Source of the DNA: Phallusia mammillata
Taxonomy: Eukaryota; Chordata; Ascidiacea; Phlebobranchia; Ascidiidae
NCBI GenBank assembly: GCA_003260075.1
Contig: QLIY01000299.1
Coordinates: 3,078 to 67,077 of the forward strand
Reading direction: 5' to 3'
DNA: 64,000 nucleotides
In this document: piece by piece, positions 11,947 to 25,300 of the stretch
Layout of the letters: the number at the start of each line of letters is the position of its first letter
How positions within the stretch are numbered: the first letter of the stretch is position 1
Program-made: the position numbers and the translations under genes
The notes under the pieces: generated by a model
The model's input: the letters and a program-made list of their open reading frames with translations, nothing else
The model's database searches: none
Told to the model about the DNA's origin: nothing

Positions 11947-14900
11947 CTGCAAAGATGCAAACATTTTATATTGCTTTTGTATGTGGGGTAAAGGCATTAA
12001 CACTACACACAAAAAAGCTTGTGTATTTTAAACACATCTGGAAAATATTTTTTTAAATCGTTATAACATCCGTAATCAATAAAACAATCCATCTCTAGCA
12101 GTGGTTCCCAGCCTTTATCGACGAATTCCTCACTCGAAACTTCAAAACATTTTCATTCCTCCCTAATATACTACATAGTTGATGCTAAACCAAACTCAGA
12201 TCATTAAAATTGGGTCATCAACTTCTCAGGTTATATTTGCAGAGCTGAAGTGTCTATTTACAAACCACATGTAAAAATTATAGTAAATTCCTTCCCCTTT
12301 GGGGTCCACTAGCCCACAGGTTCTTACATTTTTGTGTGTGTCTTATGTACGTGTGCGGTAATGTGGCTAAACTGGTCTACACGGTCATTATCTTGCCACC
12401 AGCTGCACAGATAAAACCTTTTTGGTCGAAACAGTGTGCAGCTTACTAATCTTTTTCTTTCTAATCGTACAGACAGTTTCCTAGATTTAGTCAGAATATA
12501 TATCTCTTTAAATCAAGTACAAAACCGACAACAACACAAAAATGTCACCACAAAATTCATCTTACATGGAACGTCCTTTCTCGGTGATCCGGTTGGAGTG
12601 CTGGGTAAATTAGAACCTAAAGATGAGGACTGTGACTCGCGGGTGCCACCATCCGGAAGGGATATCGTCTCGTGGTGCTCCAAAGTGTTTGTGGGTGTTT
12701 TCGGTCTGTGCGGGGACAAATTATTGGGAGATTAAGTTAGGAGAGCATGAATTTTTTGTTTTTGTAAAACCCATGTCGAACAATGACTGTAAATAATATC
12801 AATAATAAAACAGTGCTTTTAACTTAAATTTAGCTAACAAAAGATCGAAACAGAGCAAAGGCAATTTTCGTTATTGTTACTTTTATCTAGTATCCCGTCG
12901 TGGGTTCGAATCCCACCACAGGCTAGATTTTTAAAGCATATGTAATGCTGTATGTAAAAAATGCTTAGTACACGGGCTTGGTTCTGTATGATGTTTTTTT
13001 TTTGAACTTTTTTGGCTATTGCCTCATTTTGTGTACCAGTTTGCCCCCCCCCCCGACAGCGCGTCTTCTGATATCACTCCTATGTCAGATGGAAGGCATA
13101 ATGCCGGTGCTGGATGTTCTATGCGGCTGTGAAAAATAACTCGTATTTACAAGCGGGAATTGTCAGTTGTGGTTAAACTAGAATTGCAAACGGGTTTGAA
13201 ACTTGGGCCTAACCCGATTTTTTTAAACAAAGCCCAAATTAGGCACGAAAGTTGGGAAATTGCTGCATAAATGACACATGTGTGTAAAGTTAGGCCCGAA
13301 TCAAGCATGTTGTAATAGTACTCAAACCCGAACCAGACCCGACTTGCAACCTGTGTTAAACAATAAACATAAATTATGCACTTTTTTATACTTTTTAAAA
13401 AAATTATAAAACAAACTATTAATTTCTTAAAGGGACGCTTGATACAGATTTATCCATTAAAAAAAAAACTAGTGAAAAAAACATGCTTCAAAAAATGACG
13501 TTCCAGAACGTATCCCCCCCCCCGGTGCCACCATCCGGAAGGGATATCGTCTCGTGGTGCTCCAAAGTGTTGGTGGGTGTTTTCGGTCTGTGCGGGGACA
13601 AATTAGTAGGAGAAGTTAGGAGTGCTTGAGTTTTGGTTTTTGTTAAACCTCCCCCCCCCCTTACTGGAAAAAACAATTTTAAGACAAAGATTTAGTATTT
13701 GTTTTAGGTAATTAGTAAAGAAACTCTTAGTTGAGTAGTTTGAAATATTTCTGAGAAAATGGTTTTATTTTTGGTAAAAAATTACAGTTTTTTAAACCCA
13801 ATTCAAACCAAACTATACTAAACAAGACCCGTATTAAGCCCGAAAGTTTATGAATTTGCGTCTCAAATCAGGTATATAAACACGACAAAGTTAAACACAT
13901 TTATATCCTATAAATTTAAGCAAGCTATAACTACAACTTAGAAACGTTCGGTGCAGTACAAACCTGTCCATGGTAACTTGCTGCTGCGTAGATTTAGCGG
14001 AAACAGCAGTAGTGTGACGTTTGAATGGACTGCACGACAGCGCGTCTTCTGATATCACTCCTATGTCAGATGGAAGGCATAAGGCCGGTTCTGGATTATC
14101 TATGCGACTGTGAAAAATAACTCGTATTTACAAGCGGGAATTGTCAGTCGTTGTTAAACTGTTAACGGACTCAAAACTGAGGACTTAAACCGATATTTTT
14201 CAAACAAAGCCCGATTTAGGCACAGGAGCTATGGAAATTGCGGCATCAATGAATACAGGTGTAAAGTCAGGCCCAAATCAAGCGTGTTTTTGTTTTTCAA
14301 GCTTAAGCCTATACCTGCTCCGAAAAGCCCGGTTCAACTTACAACTATTTGTTACACAACACAGAATGCTTTTTTTAAGGAAGGCTTTTATATGACTTCA
14401 TCCATAAATTTCGGTTTACGCTTAACTAATAAAAAAAACATGTTCCAACAATGGCATTCCAAAACGTTTAATAGAACGGAACTACATATAAAAGCAATTG
14501 CTGCCAGGCATAATATCAAGTTTATATCCCCCCCCCCATAAAACGGAACCGCGTTTGACTTGTGTCACAAAAAATGTTCTTATAGGATCAGTTTTAAAAT
14601 GACTATTCTTTGTGCGATCAATACATCATGTTTACAAGTAGAAATTGTTAGTCGTCGTTAAACTAGTGTTGTAAGCAGGCTCACGATTTTTTTTTCAAAC
14701 CGATTTTTTCAAACAAAACCCGAAATAAGCATGGAAGTTATGAGCGTAAAGTTAAGGCTAAATCGGGCCCGTTATATTCTAATTTAAGCCAGAAAACCCT
14801 TTAAGTCAAATATACAGAAATCCACATATCGATTGCTTATGAAGGACCACTTCATACATATTTATGCATTGCTACAAACAAATTTGAGAACACGTAATTG

Positions 14901-17900
14901 GTCCCGTTCCATCTATCTCGCATTACAACTTACTCTAATTCCTCCACGTCTTCTTCACTTTCAACTTCCGATCTTGCAGCTTCTTCCCATGCGCGGTCTG
15001 AACAACAAAACAAACACCGATCACAGTATATCAGTCCTTCCAGAAGTAATATGTGACAGAAACCCGACCTGAACCAGATTTTTCGATAAAAAAGTGGCAC
15101 ATTTTTGCCGAGTGTAAAGTCAAACCCGAATCAAGCCTGTTTTATTCAAGCCCAAACCTGACACGGAAAGCCCTGTCCAAATTACAACTCTCTTATGTCG
15201 TAAGCGAGAAAATCAAGCCTGCGGTGGGATTCAAACCCACGGCAGAAGTTTATCCTGAACTATGTACAACGATANAAAGTGGCACATTTTTGCAGAGTGT
15301 AAAGTCAAACCCGAATCAAGCCTGTTTTATTCAAGCCCAAACCTGACACGGAAAGCCCTGTCCAAATTACAACTCTCTTATGTCGTAAGCGAGAAAATCA
15401 AGCCTGCGGTGGGATTCAAACCCACGGCAGAAGTTTATCCTGAACTATGTACAACGATAAAAAAAAAGTCTTCGGCCACGAATTAAGAGATAGGGAATCA
15501 ATACGTTTTAGTTTTAAAACCTGGCGATTAAATACACAATCATAAACAGATTAACTTTAACAAACAGAATACGGGCGGTACATAATTGTTACGTCATATA
15601 CGTTTGTGTGACTTCATGACTGCTCGGTCGAAAAAATTGAGCACTGCAGTTTTATAACATACCAATGTTACTTACCATTCTGTGTAGCAGCACCCCCCCC
15701 CCACAACTAGTAAAAAGCATCAGTACAGTGTTTTAATTTAAAACATGGCGGTTAAATACAAAATTATAAACACAAAAACAATTTAACCAACAGAACACGA
15801 ATGTAGCATACTTGTTACGTCATATACGCGTGTGTGACTTCATAACTGCTCGGTCGAAAAAATTGAGCACTGCAGTTTTATAACATACAAATGCTACTTA
15901 CCATTCTGTGTAGCAGCTGGTGCAACGTCTACGATGGTTTCATTTTGCTGTGGATCCAAGTTTTCTTTTTCAGTGTTAAAATTCACATCTGTCTGTTTCA
16001 CTCGCGTTCTGTGGCTTGAAGGACTTTTCGGAGCTTCATCAACATGAGCTAAGTGATAAAAAATGTTGAAATGTTAAAACTAAAACATTTTAGTTAAAAT
16101 CAAAAAATATTTTTTTTAGTATTGAACTATTAAAATGACCATCACTGTTTAGTGTTTAATGGGTTAAAACTGTTGGTAGGAAACAAAAAGGTAGGAGGAA
16201 AAACGACCCCCCCCCCTTAGTGTTTAATGGGTTAAAACTGTTGGTAGGAAACAAAAAGGTAGGAAGAAAAACGGCGGAATAATATTCGTATTATCAGTTC
16301 CATATTAAAAATCAAATAGAACCAACAACGGGTTCGACAATGCCACACAAGTTTTTTGCCGAGATAAATGGAAGGTAGAACTCGAACGGGACTCGAACCT
16401 CCAACCTTCCGAATAAAAATGCGGTGCACCAATCACACATTTAACCAGAGTCGTAAGCAAATCTAAAGCGATTTTGTTGTTTAAAAATGCCAAGCTTGTT
16501 TTATGTAAACTTAAGCCTTAATCCGAAACCAAGCCCAAAAGTACAAGCCCGAAAGCTAGGGCCAATAAAAATAGCCTAAATAGGCCCAAAAGTTGGTGAA
16601 AATGCGAAGTGTAAAGTCGGGCCTGGATTTGGTCCAACTTGAGCACGAACCTGTCCCGAAAACACCAGCTTACAATCATGAAAATTGACATATAATTGTA
16701 CAAGAGACATGTTTCATGAGTGATGACCATTCCGGACGGAAAAGGATAAACGGAAACAGGGAAAAACGGAACCCAGCACAAAGACAGCATAGAACAGAAC
16801 ATGTCAGGTTATCCCTATAAACTTGTATTGAACATCATACCTTCCTCGAGGCTTTCCTGACCCTCAGCTGATGGGATATAAACATGCTCAACTGGATTTC
16901 CCGCATCCTGAAAAAATATCACACAGTTAAAAAACATTTTATTTTTATTTTTAGGGTGTTTGACCTTGAGAAGGTCGTCGCTCCAAATCACTTCTTCGTA
17001 GTTTCCGTGCAGCCTGCTTTCTGGAGGTCTCTCATCATCAAAAAACATTAAGAATTGTTCTTGTAGATATGGATCCGATTTGAGTAAGCTCATTATTACC
17101 CTTTTCATCTAAACATACCCAAGCTGTAAGTTAAAGACAGTAAGAAAACACGTTCTAAACATGAAAAAGGAGCAAAATTTTAACAATCTAAAATATTGAT
17201 AATACAGATACAGTTAAACCTTAATTGGTTAGTCCAGATTATTAGTTTATAAATATATTTTCTTTGTTTCTAATTTTTGATTTAAATGAGTTACTGGTGA
17301 TGCTGTTAAGGCAAAATATCGGTTAATCCGGACCCGTTTGGACGAAAAAATGTCCGGATTAGGTGACGATTCGGATTAATCGATGTCTATTAGTTCAAGT
17401 CTTACCACATTACAAATCATTTGTACCTCACATTTTGTCCAAATTAGGCGAAAATCCGGAATTACCGAGGTTTACTGGATACCGTATGAACGAATGTGCT
17501 CGTGTTTTTTGAATCAAATCTACTGAAATAAGATTTTTACAACTCCTCCCTACCTCTTGTTCAGTGTGTATGGAGCCTTCAGCCACTGCATGGAAAGCGT
17601 TTAGGATCCGGTTCAAATGGGGAGGGTTGTCTTGGAACCGAATCTCCAATTGACGAAGAAACTTGCGAGCTCGAGCGTAGACTTGCTGCTCTGGAAGCTG
17701 TCGACGAAAACTTGTGGGTTAAATATAAATACGCCTTATTGCATCCTGTTGACAGCAAATTTGATGTATTGCATACCGAAGGGTCTACCCAGAAAGCTTT
17801 GATTTTATGAGATATGGCGGGTAAACTGTGTTACTACAGCGCTTTTTTGTTTCTGAGCAGATCAATGCTTCCCGTATTACTTTACAGCAGGGGCGGACAA

Positions 17901-19264
17901 CCTGCGGCACCCCCCCCCCCTAATCCGGACCCGTTTGGACCAAAAAATGTCCGGATTAGGTGACGATTCGGATTAATCGATGTTTACTGGATACCGTATG
18001 AACGAATGTGCTGGTGTTTTTTGAATTAAATCTACTGAAATAAGATTTTTACAACTCCTCCCTACCTCTTGTTCAGTGTGTATGGAGCCTTCAGCCACTG
18101 CATGGAAAGCGTTTAGGATCCGGTTCAAATGGGGAGGGTTGTCTTGGAACCGAATCTCCAATTGACGAAGAAACTTGCGAGCTCGAGCGTAGACTTGCTG
18201 CTCTGGAAGCTGTCGACGAAAACTTGTGGGTTAAATATAAATACGCCTTATTGCATCCTGTTCACAGCAAATTCGATGTATTGCATACCGAAGGGTCTAC
18301 CCAGAAAGCTTTGATTTTATGAGATATGGCGGGTAAACTGTGTTACTACAGCGCTTTTTTGTTTCTGAGCAGATCAATGCTTTCCGTATTACTTTACAGC
18401 AGGGGCGGACAACCTGCGGCACTCGGGCCGCATGCGGTCCTTCATGAAAGGATGTGCGGCCCGCAGAGACGCTTGGATTTCAAAAGTACCGGTAAACGAG
18501 TCCAATTATTACATATTTTGAGCTGATTAATGCGCCTGGTGCTAGTTCCCCCCCCCCCTTGGACTTCAAAAGTACTGGCAAACGAGTCCAATTATTACAT
18601 ATTTTGAGCTGATTAATGCGCCTGATGCTAGTTTTTTCTGCGATCTGGCAAAATGTGGCTGGAATCAAATACAAATTATACTTGTAGTTAAGCACATTTG
18701 GTAAGAAACAAAGCAAAATCACTTTGTGTTATGCACATGTGCGGCCCGCGATCCAATTTTGACATTTATAATATGCCCTACAGTAACAAAGGTTGCCCAC
18801 CCCTGCTTTACAGCGACCTAACAATGCATCAGGAATGACTTGCAAATTTCACTGGTAGCTGCAAATTTCACTGCCCCCCCCCCCGACCTAACAATGCATC
18901 AGGAATGACTTGCAAATTTCACTGGTAGCTGTTAGCATAACATAAGCGTGTTTGGTCTGAAACAAAGTAAAATCAATTTGTGTAATATAAAGCAGCGGCC
19001 CACACCAATTGCGAAATAGCTTGGTTACTTGAATACGGTGCCTTCGAATACACCAGGCCCGCTTGGTGCGCTAAGTGCACTCCGCTAGGTACTTCGTTAC
19101 TCGTTTTAATGCAACAAAGCCCGTAAATATTGCAGGTAACCATTTTTGAAGCGAAGAAACTTGTAGTTACTGCGACGTAACGTAATAATGCTGTAGGTAC
19201 TGGTTTTAATGTTTGGTTTGGGTTAAGGTTAGGGTTAGAGTTTAGGGTTTTAAGGTTAGGGTTA

Positions 19265-19357
<93 letters not shown>

Positions 19358-22300
19358 CGTTAACTGCAGTATTTACGATTTGTCGCATAAAAACAGGACA
19401 GCTTCAGTATTTTCGAGTTCCGTCGTACCTATTATGAGTTTAATCGCACCAAAGAGAGTTACCTGCACTATTTTGAAGTCACGTTGCTCGAAAAAGGTTA
19501 CCAAGCGGGGTACCAAGCGCACCTAGCTAACCTGTAGTATTCGAAGGCACCCACTTAAATATGCCATTAACCGAAATCGCTTGTATTGGGGCAGTAACAG
19601 CTATGGCTGAATCACGTCGGAGTTTCTGATTTAAATGTAATTTGCTACATTTTAAGTTACGGCATCATAAAAATTAAAACGGGACTAAACTTAGGAAAGT
19701 CAAAAGAAAGGATGGTTAAGTCAGTTCATTATTCGAATAAAACTTCAAAACACTCAGTCGTTAACGTTTATTATTTGGACCAAAATTATATTTAGGGTAT
19801 AAATTATAAAGGTCAATTTGCAATATAAAGATCACATATCCACAGATCGTTCCTTTCTGAACAAAAAAAATCACAAAAATGTTAACATTCATCAACCCAC
19901 CAGGCCGCAAGCATGTGCTTGTTCGGGGAGCAGGAAAGGCGCAAAGCCCTTAAGAAGAGTCGGCCATGGGTGGAGAATTTCTGATAGACGTAAGAAGAGT
20001 GAGGAAGGTGACTGGCTCGAATCGGTGTCGAATTGACAGAGGATTTCAAGGATTTTCACCAAAACATCAGGATGATCTTTCAACGCTTCTTCCATTCTGA
20101 AAAACAATAAGAAATTAAAACTAGTGATGCACCGAAGTTTCGGTTGGCCGAAACATTTCGGCCGAATCCGATGTTTTCCAATGTTTCGGTTTCGGCCCGA
20201 ACTTTTTTGAAAATTCGGCCGAAACCGAACTTTTTNGACAATGAAATGTTTCCATTTTTTCAACCTTGTTTTAGTGCAATTCCACTTCAGCTAAACTTGT
20301 GAGTGAACCGTTTAGAACAGGGGTGGGCAACCTGCGGCCCGCGGGCCGCATGCAGCCCCTTTTTTAAAGCTTGTGTGGCCTGCAGAGACGCTAGGATTTC
20401 AAAAGTACTGGCAAACAAGTCCAATTATTACATATTTTTGAGCTGATTAATGCGCCTGATGCTAGTTTTCTGCGATCTGGCAAAATGTGGCTAGAATCAA
20501 ATACGAATTATACTTGTAGTTAAGCATATTTGGTAAGAAACAAAGCAAAATCACTTTGTGTGATGCACATGTGCGGCCCTCGGTCCAATTTTGACACTTA
20601 TAATTGGCCCTACACTGACAAAGGTTGCCCACCCTTGGTTAAGAAGATTCAGCCCATTCCAGAAATCACAGAGTCAAATTTACTGGGCCAAGGGAGTCAG
20701 GTTTTTTTATTGTTAAGGATTGTGCTTTTGTTTTGTGGGTTATTTTTCACTTTTTTGACATTTTCAATTGTAGGAGTCCTAGAAATTAAACTCGGATTGC
20801 TAGGGACTGTATTCTATACCTACAAAACATATGAATAATCAACTGTTTTGTAAACCTACCTAACGGTAGTTTTGGTGGAGTTTCATCATTTGCAGATTGT
20901 TGTACTGGATCTGGAATAGCAAAAAAAGATAGTAATTTATTTTAAACACATTTTCTCATTTCTTACCAACAAGTAGCTTTGGATCAGTCATGTCACTCAC
21001 ACTGGGCAGAAAAGCTTGGGCAACACCTGCAAAGAAGCTTTGCATGCTATTATACAGAGCTTTTCTTAATAAAGAATAAGGTTGGTATTTCTAATTTTCA
21101 TGCAATTACACAAAATAGCATTTCTGTGCTTCTAATACTGTATTACCAGAAATATCTGCAGACTTTTGTTGTGTTTCATTCTGCGGTGATCTCAGCAATG
21201 GAAATCCACCTGTCAAAAGCAAAACAGATATTGTGGCAATTAGAGTTGGGCTAAACCTGCAGATGTTCTGTTTGGTCGAACACCGAGCATCACATGTTAA
21301 TGTACAGTTATTTTTGTTCTTGGATACAATTTCAAACACCAGTTTTGTATGTTAGCAGGGCATGAACAATCNAAAATAGATCATAGGTAGACCGGTTTTC
21401 AGGCTTTTTAAGTTCAAATAAAACGGGATTAAATCGGGTCTGACTTTACACTAGGCCTTTTGGCCTAATTAAAATTTCGAATTCAAGTCGGGTTTTGGGA
21501 CTTAACTGTCGGTTTTGGGTCCGCTGACAGCCCATGTAACTAATGTCCTAATTCTAATATGTGACAAAATTGTACAACCGCTTTGGAGTTGGCAAATCGA
21601 CAGTGCTGTTATCAATTTGGCAATAACAGCAACAGCTAAAAGCGTGTAACATATATTCACAATGCACATGGGCAGACATGTGTTAGTTTGAGTGTTTTCT
21701 AAATTGTTTTCTTTTTTCTGAATATTTTTGTTTCCCGATAAAATTTATTTATCTTGCGTTTTTGATGTGTGACTGATTTTGTACACATGGCAATTTGGTT
21801 CTACTTCAAATTAATCTGTTTAATCCACTTGTGGCTGGGCGACCTTTTGAGGCTTGTGTATGCTAAACACTGTGTATATATGTTTATTGTTTATGCTTAC
21901 GTTTATCAATGTTTATAAATTATATTTTTTATCTTTTCTGTTTGAATAAGGTAATAGAATAAGTTGACCTTTTTAAATACCAACCATCCAACCTACTTTT
22001 TAAGATATCCTTGTGCAAATAACATTTCTTTTTCCACTCTGCTTGGATCGAGTTGAACAATCGTGTCTTCTTCCAGTAATCGGACGTTTTCAGCCGATTT
22101 CCTTAAATTCCTGCTCAAATTATCTTCATCAGCGATGCGAGCTTTTTTACCGGCTAAACCGGGATGTAGTCTGCAACATAAGAAAGCAAGGTAAACCCGT
22201 CGAAAGTCGAACCACAAGCACTGTTGCCTGCCTAGTATGCACATGTCAGCTTCGAAGTTGGGGATCGCGAGTAATGTGAGGGGGGGGGGGGGGGGGGGGG

Positions 22301-25300
22301 GGGGGGTATACATGAGTGTGCCGTGATCGCTGGTCTGCATGGAAGCTTCAGGGCTGATCCCAGTATGAATTTATTAGCATAGTCATAACTAGTGATATAA
22401 CGCACGTCGGTGTGCCGAGTTTATTCGCCTGAATAACAGTCCTTTTTGTTCTTGGACACCCTTTCAAACACTAGTTTCGTATGTTAGCAGGGCATGAATA
22501 TGCAAATCTAATGCTCAGGTCAGTTTGTGCAACTGCTTGGCCGAGCACCGAGCATCAAAAACAGCGATGCTCCACCCATCCCTAGTGGTAGTAAACATTT
22601 TACTCCATGGTAACTTGTAACCTTGATTTGGTGCCACATTTGGGATTTCTTCCATTTGACTGGGCACCACGGCTGGCGAAACAAGATTACCCGCATCTAN
22701 CACTAGTTTCGTATGTTAGCAGGGCATGAATATGCAAATCTAATGCTCAGGTCAGTTTGTGCAACTGCTTGGCCGAGCACCGAGCATCAAAAACAGCGAT
22801 GCTCGGTACCGAGTACTCGGGTTATGGCTCTGCTCGGGCCATCCTTAATATACGCCACCCTTCACACAAAAAGTGTTTGTCCAGGAAAGTGAATCCATAA
22901 AATTAGTCTTCTGATCTGCTCACCTGTGTAATCTTCCCCCAAGCTTCTTAGATTTTTTGAAAGATCGATTTTTCCATCTTACTCTTCGGTTTTCTCTCCA
23001 TCTTGAATCTTTATCATCCACCTTTTTCGTCTTCTTCTCTTCGCATCTCTCCTCTTCAGCCATGTCTTCTTCAGTTAATGTGTCCTCATCACTATGAAGA
23101 TCTTCTTTTCCTCCTGAGGACTTTGCAGGAGCCTCATCTTCCTCTGTGTCCTCCATGTCATCAAATTCATCATCTTCCGTCATTCCTTCATCATCTGCAT
23201 CATGGATTTCATCCGGATCAGGATTCGTGTTATTTGTATCCTGAAAACGAAATTGTAATATTTCTTTGTTGTACGCTTAACGGTAGTGTTTGAATAAAAC
23301 AAGGCAAAAATTACATTCACTAAAATTCTTGTTAAAAATTTCAGTAGAAATTATGTAAAATTTAGACTAAGTATTAATCACTAAAATTTTCAATTACATT
23401 TTTGACAAATATCAATAATATGTTAAAAGCAACTCATATTATTTTAGCAATAATTGTTGTGTGTCTCGTTTGCCAATAATACACTATTAACTTTTTCCTG
23501 AACACTATAAACACATTCATGTTTTGTGGTGCAAAACGTTAATTTAAGTTGCATATTGGTTGAACTTAACAAAGCACTTCCAAGTCAGTAGAGTCACTCT
23601 TTTTAAGTTAGTTTTTTTAAAAGTAGGTTTCAAATGAATATTGTTGAGCCTGAACCGAAAGACATTTAACAACCTTGACTTTTGACCAGTTTCGTCAAAG
23701 AAACAGCATTTTCACAAATGGGTAACACTTTGGTTGAAGTCAAAAAAATTTGAATGGATTCTTTTGTCAAAAAAGACTAACTTTGCAACCTTGAGCAAAA
23801 CAAAACACTGGTAGTTCGCACCAACACGGATTTTACCATTTTCGACGTGGTTGCTTCAGATTCCAAGCTGACCTCTGCACTGTTTTGAACAGTTTTGTCC
23901 ACAAGCACAACTGATGGGTTTTCATTTGTCTGCTGTGGCTCCTTTCCTTTGTTCTCAGAAAGTTCCTTGGCTTTAGCTGAGGTGATGTTTACTGTAAAGA
24001 CTTGTGTTGCTGTAGATGATGTGTGTGTAGTAGCTCCTACTGTCGTTGTGTTTGTGGTGGTAACAGTTTTTGGAGTCTGGTTACTTGCAGATGATGATAG
24101 CTTTGGACGTGATTGTTCTTTCTGTAATTAAAGAGCACATAAGATAATCATTAACCAATGTTTGTAGAACTTTGGGTTAGCATTTTTTTGACACAAGGAA
24201 ATTTAAATACATTTGAACCACTCTTGAAAAAAGCCAGTTTCAGTAAAGAAAGCCTGACTAGACATAAAAAAGTAAAAAAACGAACACTACCTTTCAGGAA
24301 AATAGATACAGAATTATTACCATTTAATGAAATGTTGTTGATTGTTTTACTATCCTAAAAACAAAAATCGTTTCAACTTCAAACACTATCCAAACCTTTT
24401 TTGCATCTGGGTTCAGTCTAGGTTGTTTGGAAGCCCTTCCACTATTCTTCCTCTCAGATTCTCTCTTTGGCGAAAAACGTTTCTTCAAATTCGTTGCAAG
24501 TTTAGCAGATGGAGTTTTTGTAAGTAGAGGCGAACGCTTCATTGCGGCGTTACTGGTTGGAGTCAGTTGGACAACTTGTGGTGAAATGGCAATACTCACT
24601 GGCACGATCCCAACACTAGGTGGGAGTGTTGTTTGAGAGAGACTTGTTGTAGAAACTTTGCCTGGGTTTGGTGTTGACGGAGTGCTGGGGACTGTAACTG
24701 AAATATAATAGAAAGTTATAAGCCTGATAACACAATTCTGTGTCTGTTTATAAAACCCTGTGATGGGCCAAGCCCAGCCAAACCAACCCAAGTACTTGGT
24801 CAAGCAGTTGCATATACTGACCCGAGCATGAAATTTGCAAATTCATGATCTGGTAACATATGAGACTAGTGTACGAAAGGATAGGCAAGGACAAAAATGT
24901 CGATATTTTTAATGCATTGGATGGTGAAAAACATATTTCTGTGGCCTGTACTGCTTATGACACCGCAGGTTATGTAAGGGACCTTGGATAGCTACAAAAC
25001 TAGCATGGTTTATTGAATGTTTATTGAACCAAACAGAACATTGGCAGTTTTGGCTCATCCGTAGCATTTATTCCCAAAAGAGACAGTGCACACTGTTATA
25101 ACCAGTGGTGGGATTCAGCCGGTTCGCACCCATTCTATAGAACCGTCTCACGAAATTTTATGAGATCAGCGAACCGGTTAGGATTACTGGTTACTGTCAA
25201 TGGACTTTTGTAACAGAACCGGCTGAAAAATATGACTTTTGTGTAGAACCGGCTGACAATAAAATTGAATCCCACCACTGGTTATAACCAATAAGGTCTC

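Noticed and set aside
12895-12925. Functional tRNA gene (also at 50085 and 15213)
   Set aside because: Only the T-arm/B-box region is present; no acceptor stem or complete cloverleaf can be formed.
17554-18209. Genuine tandem exon duplication in GON4L (and similar in FBF1)
   Set aside because: Duplicates always meet at a homopolymer or N, include partial exons and intron, and would double part of a PAH domain or coiled coil.
19215-19268. Chromosome-end telomere
   Set aside because: Only a few TTAGGG-like words, inside an inverted-repeat element with unique sequence and genes on both sides.
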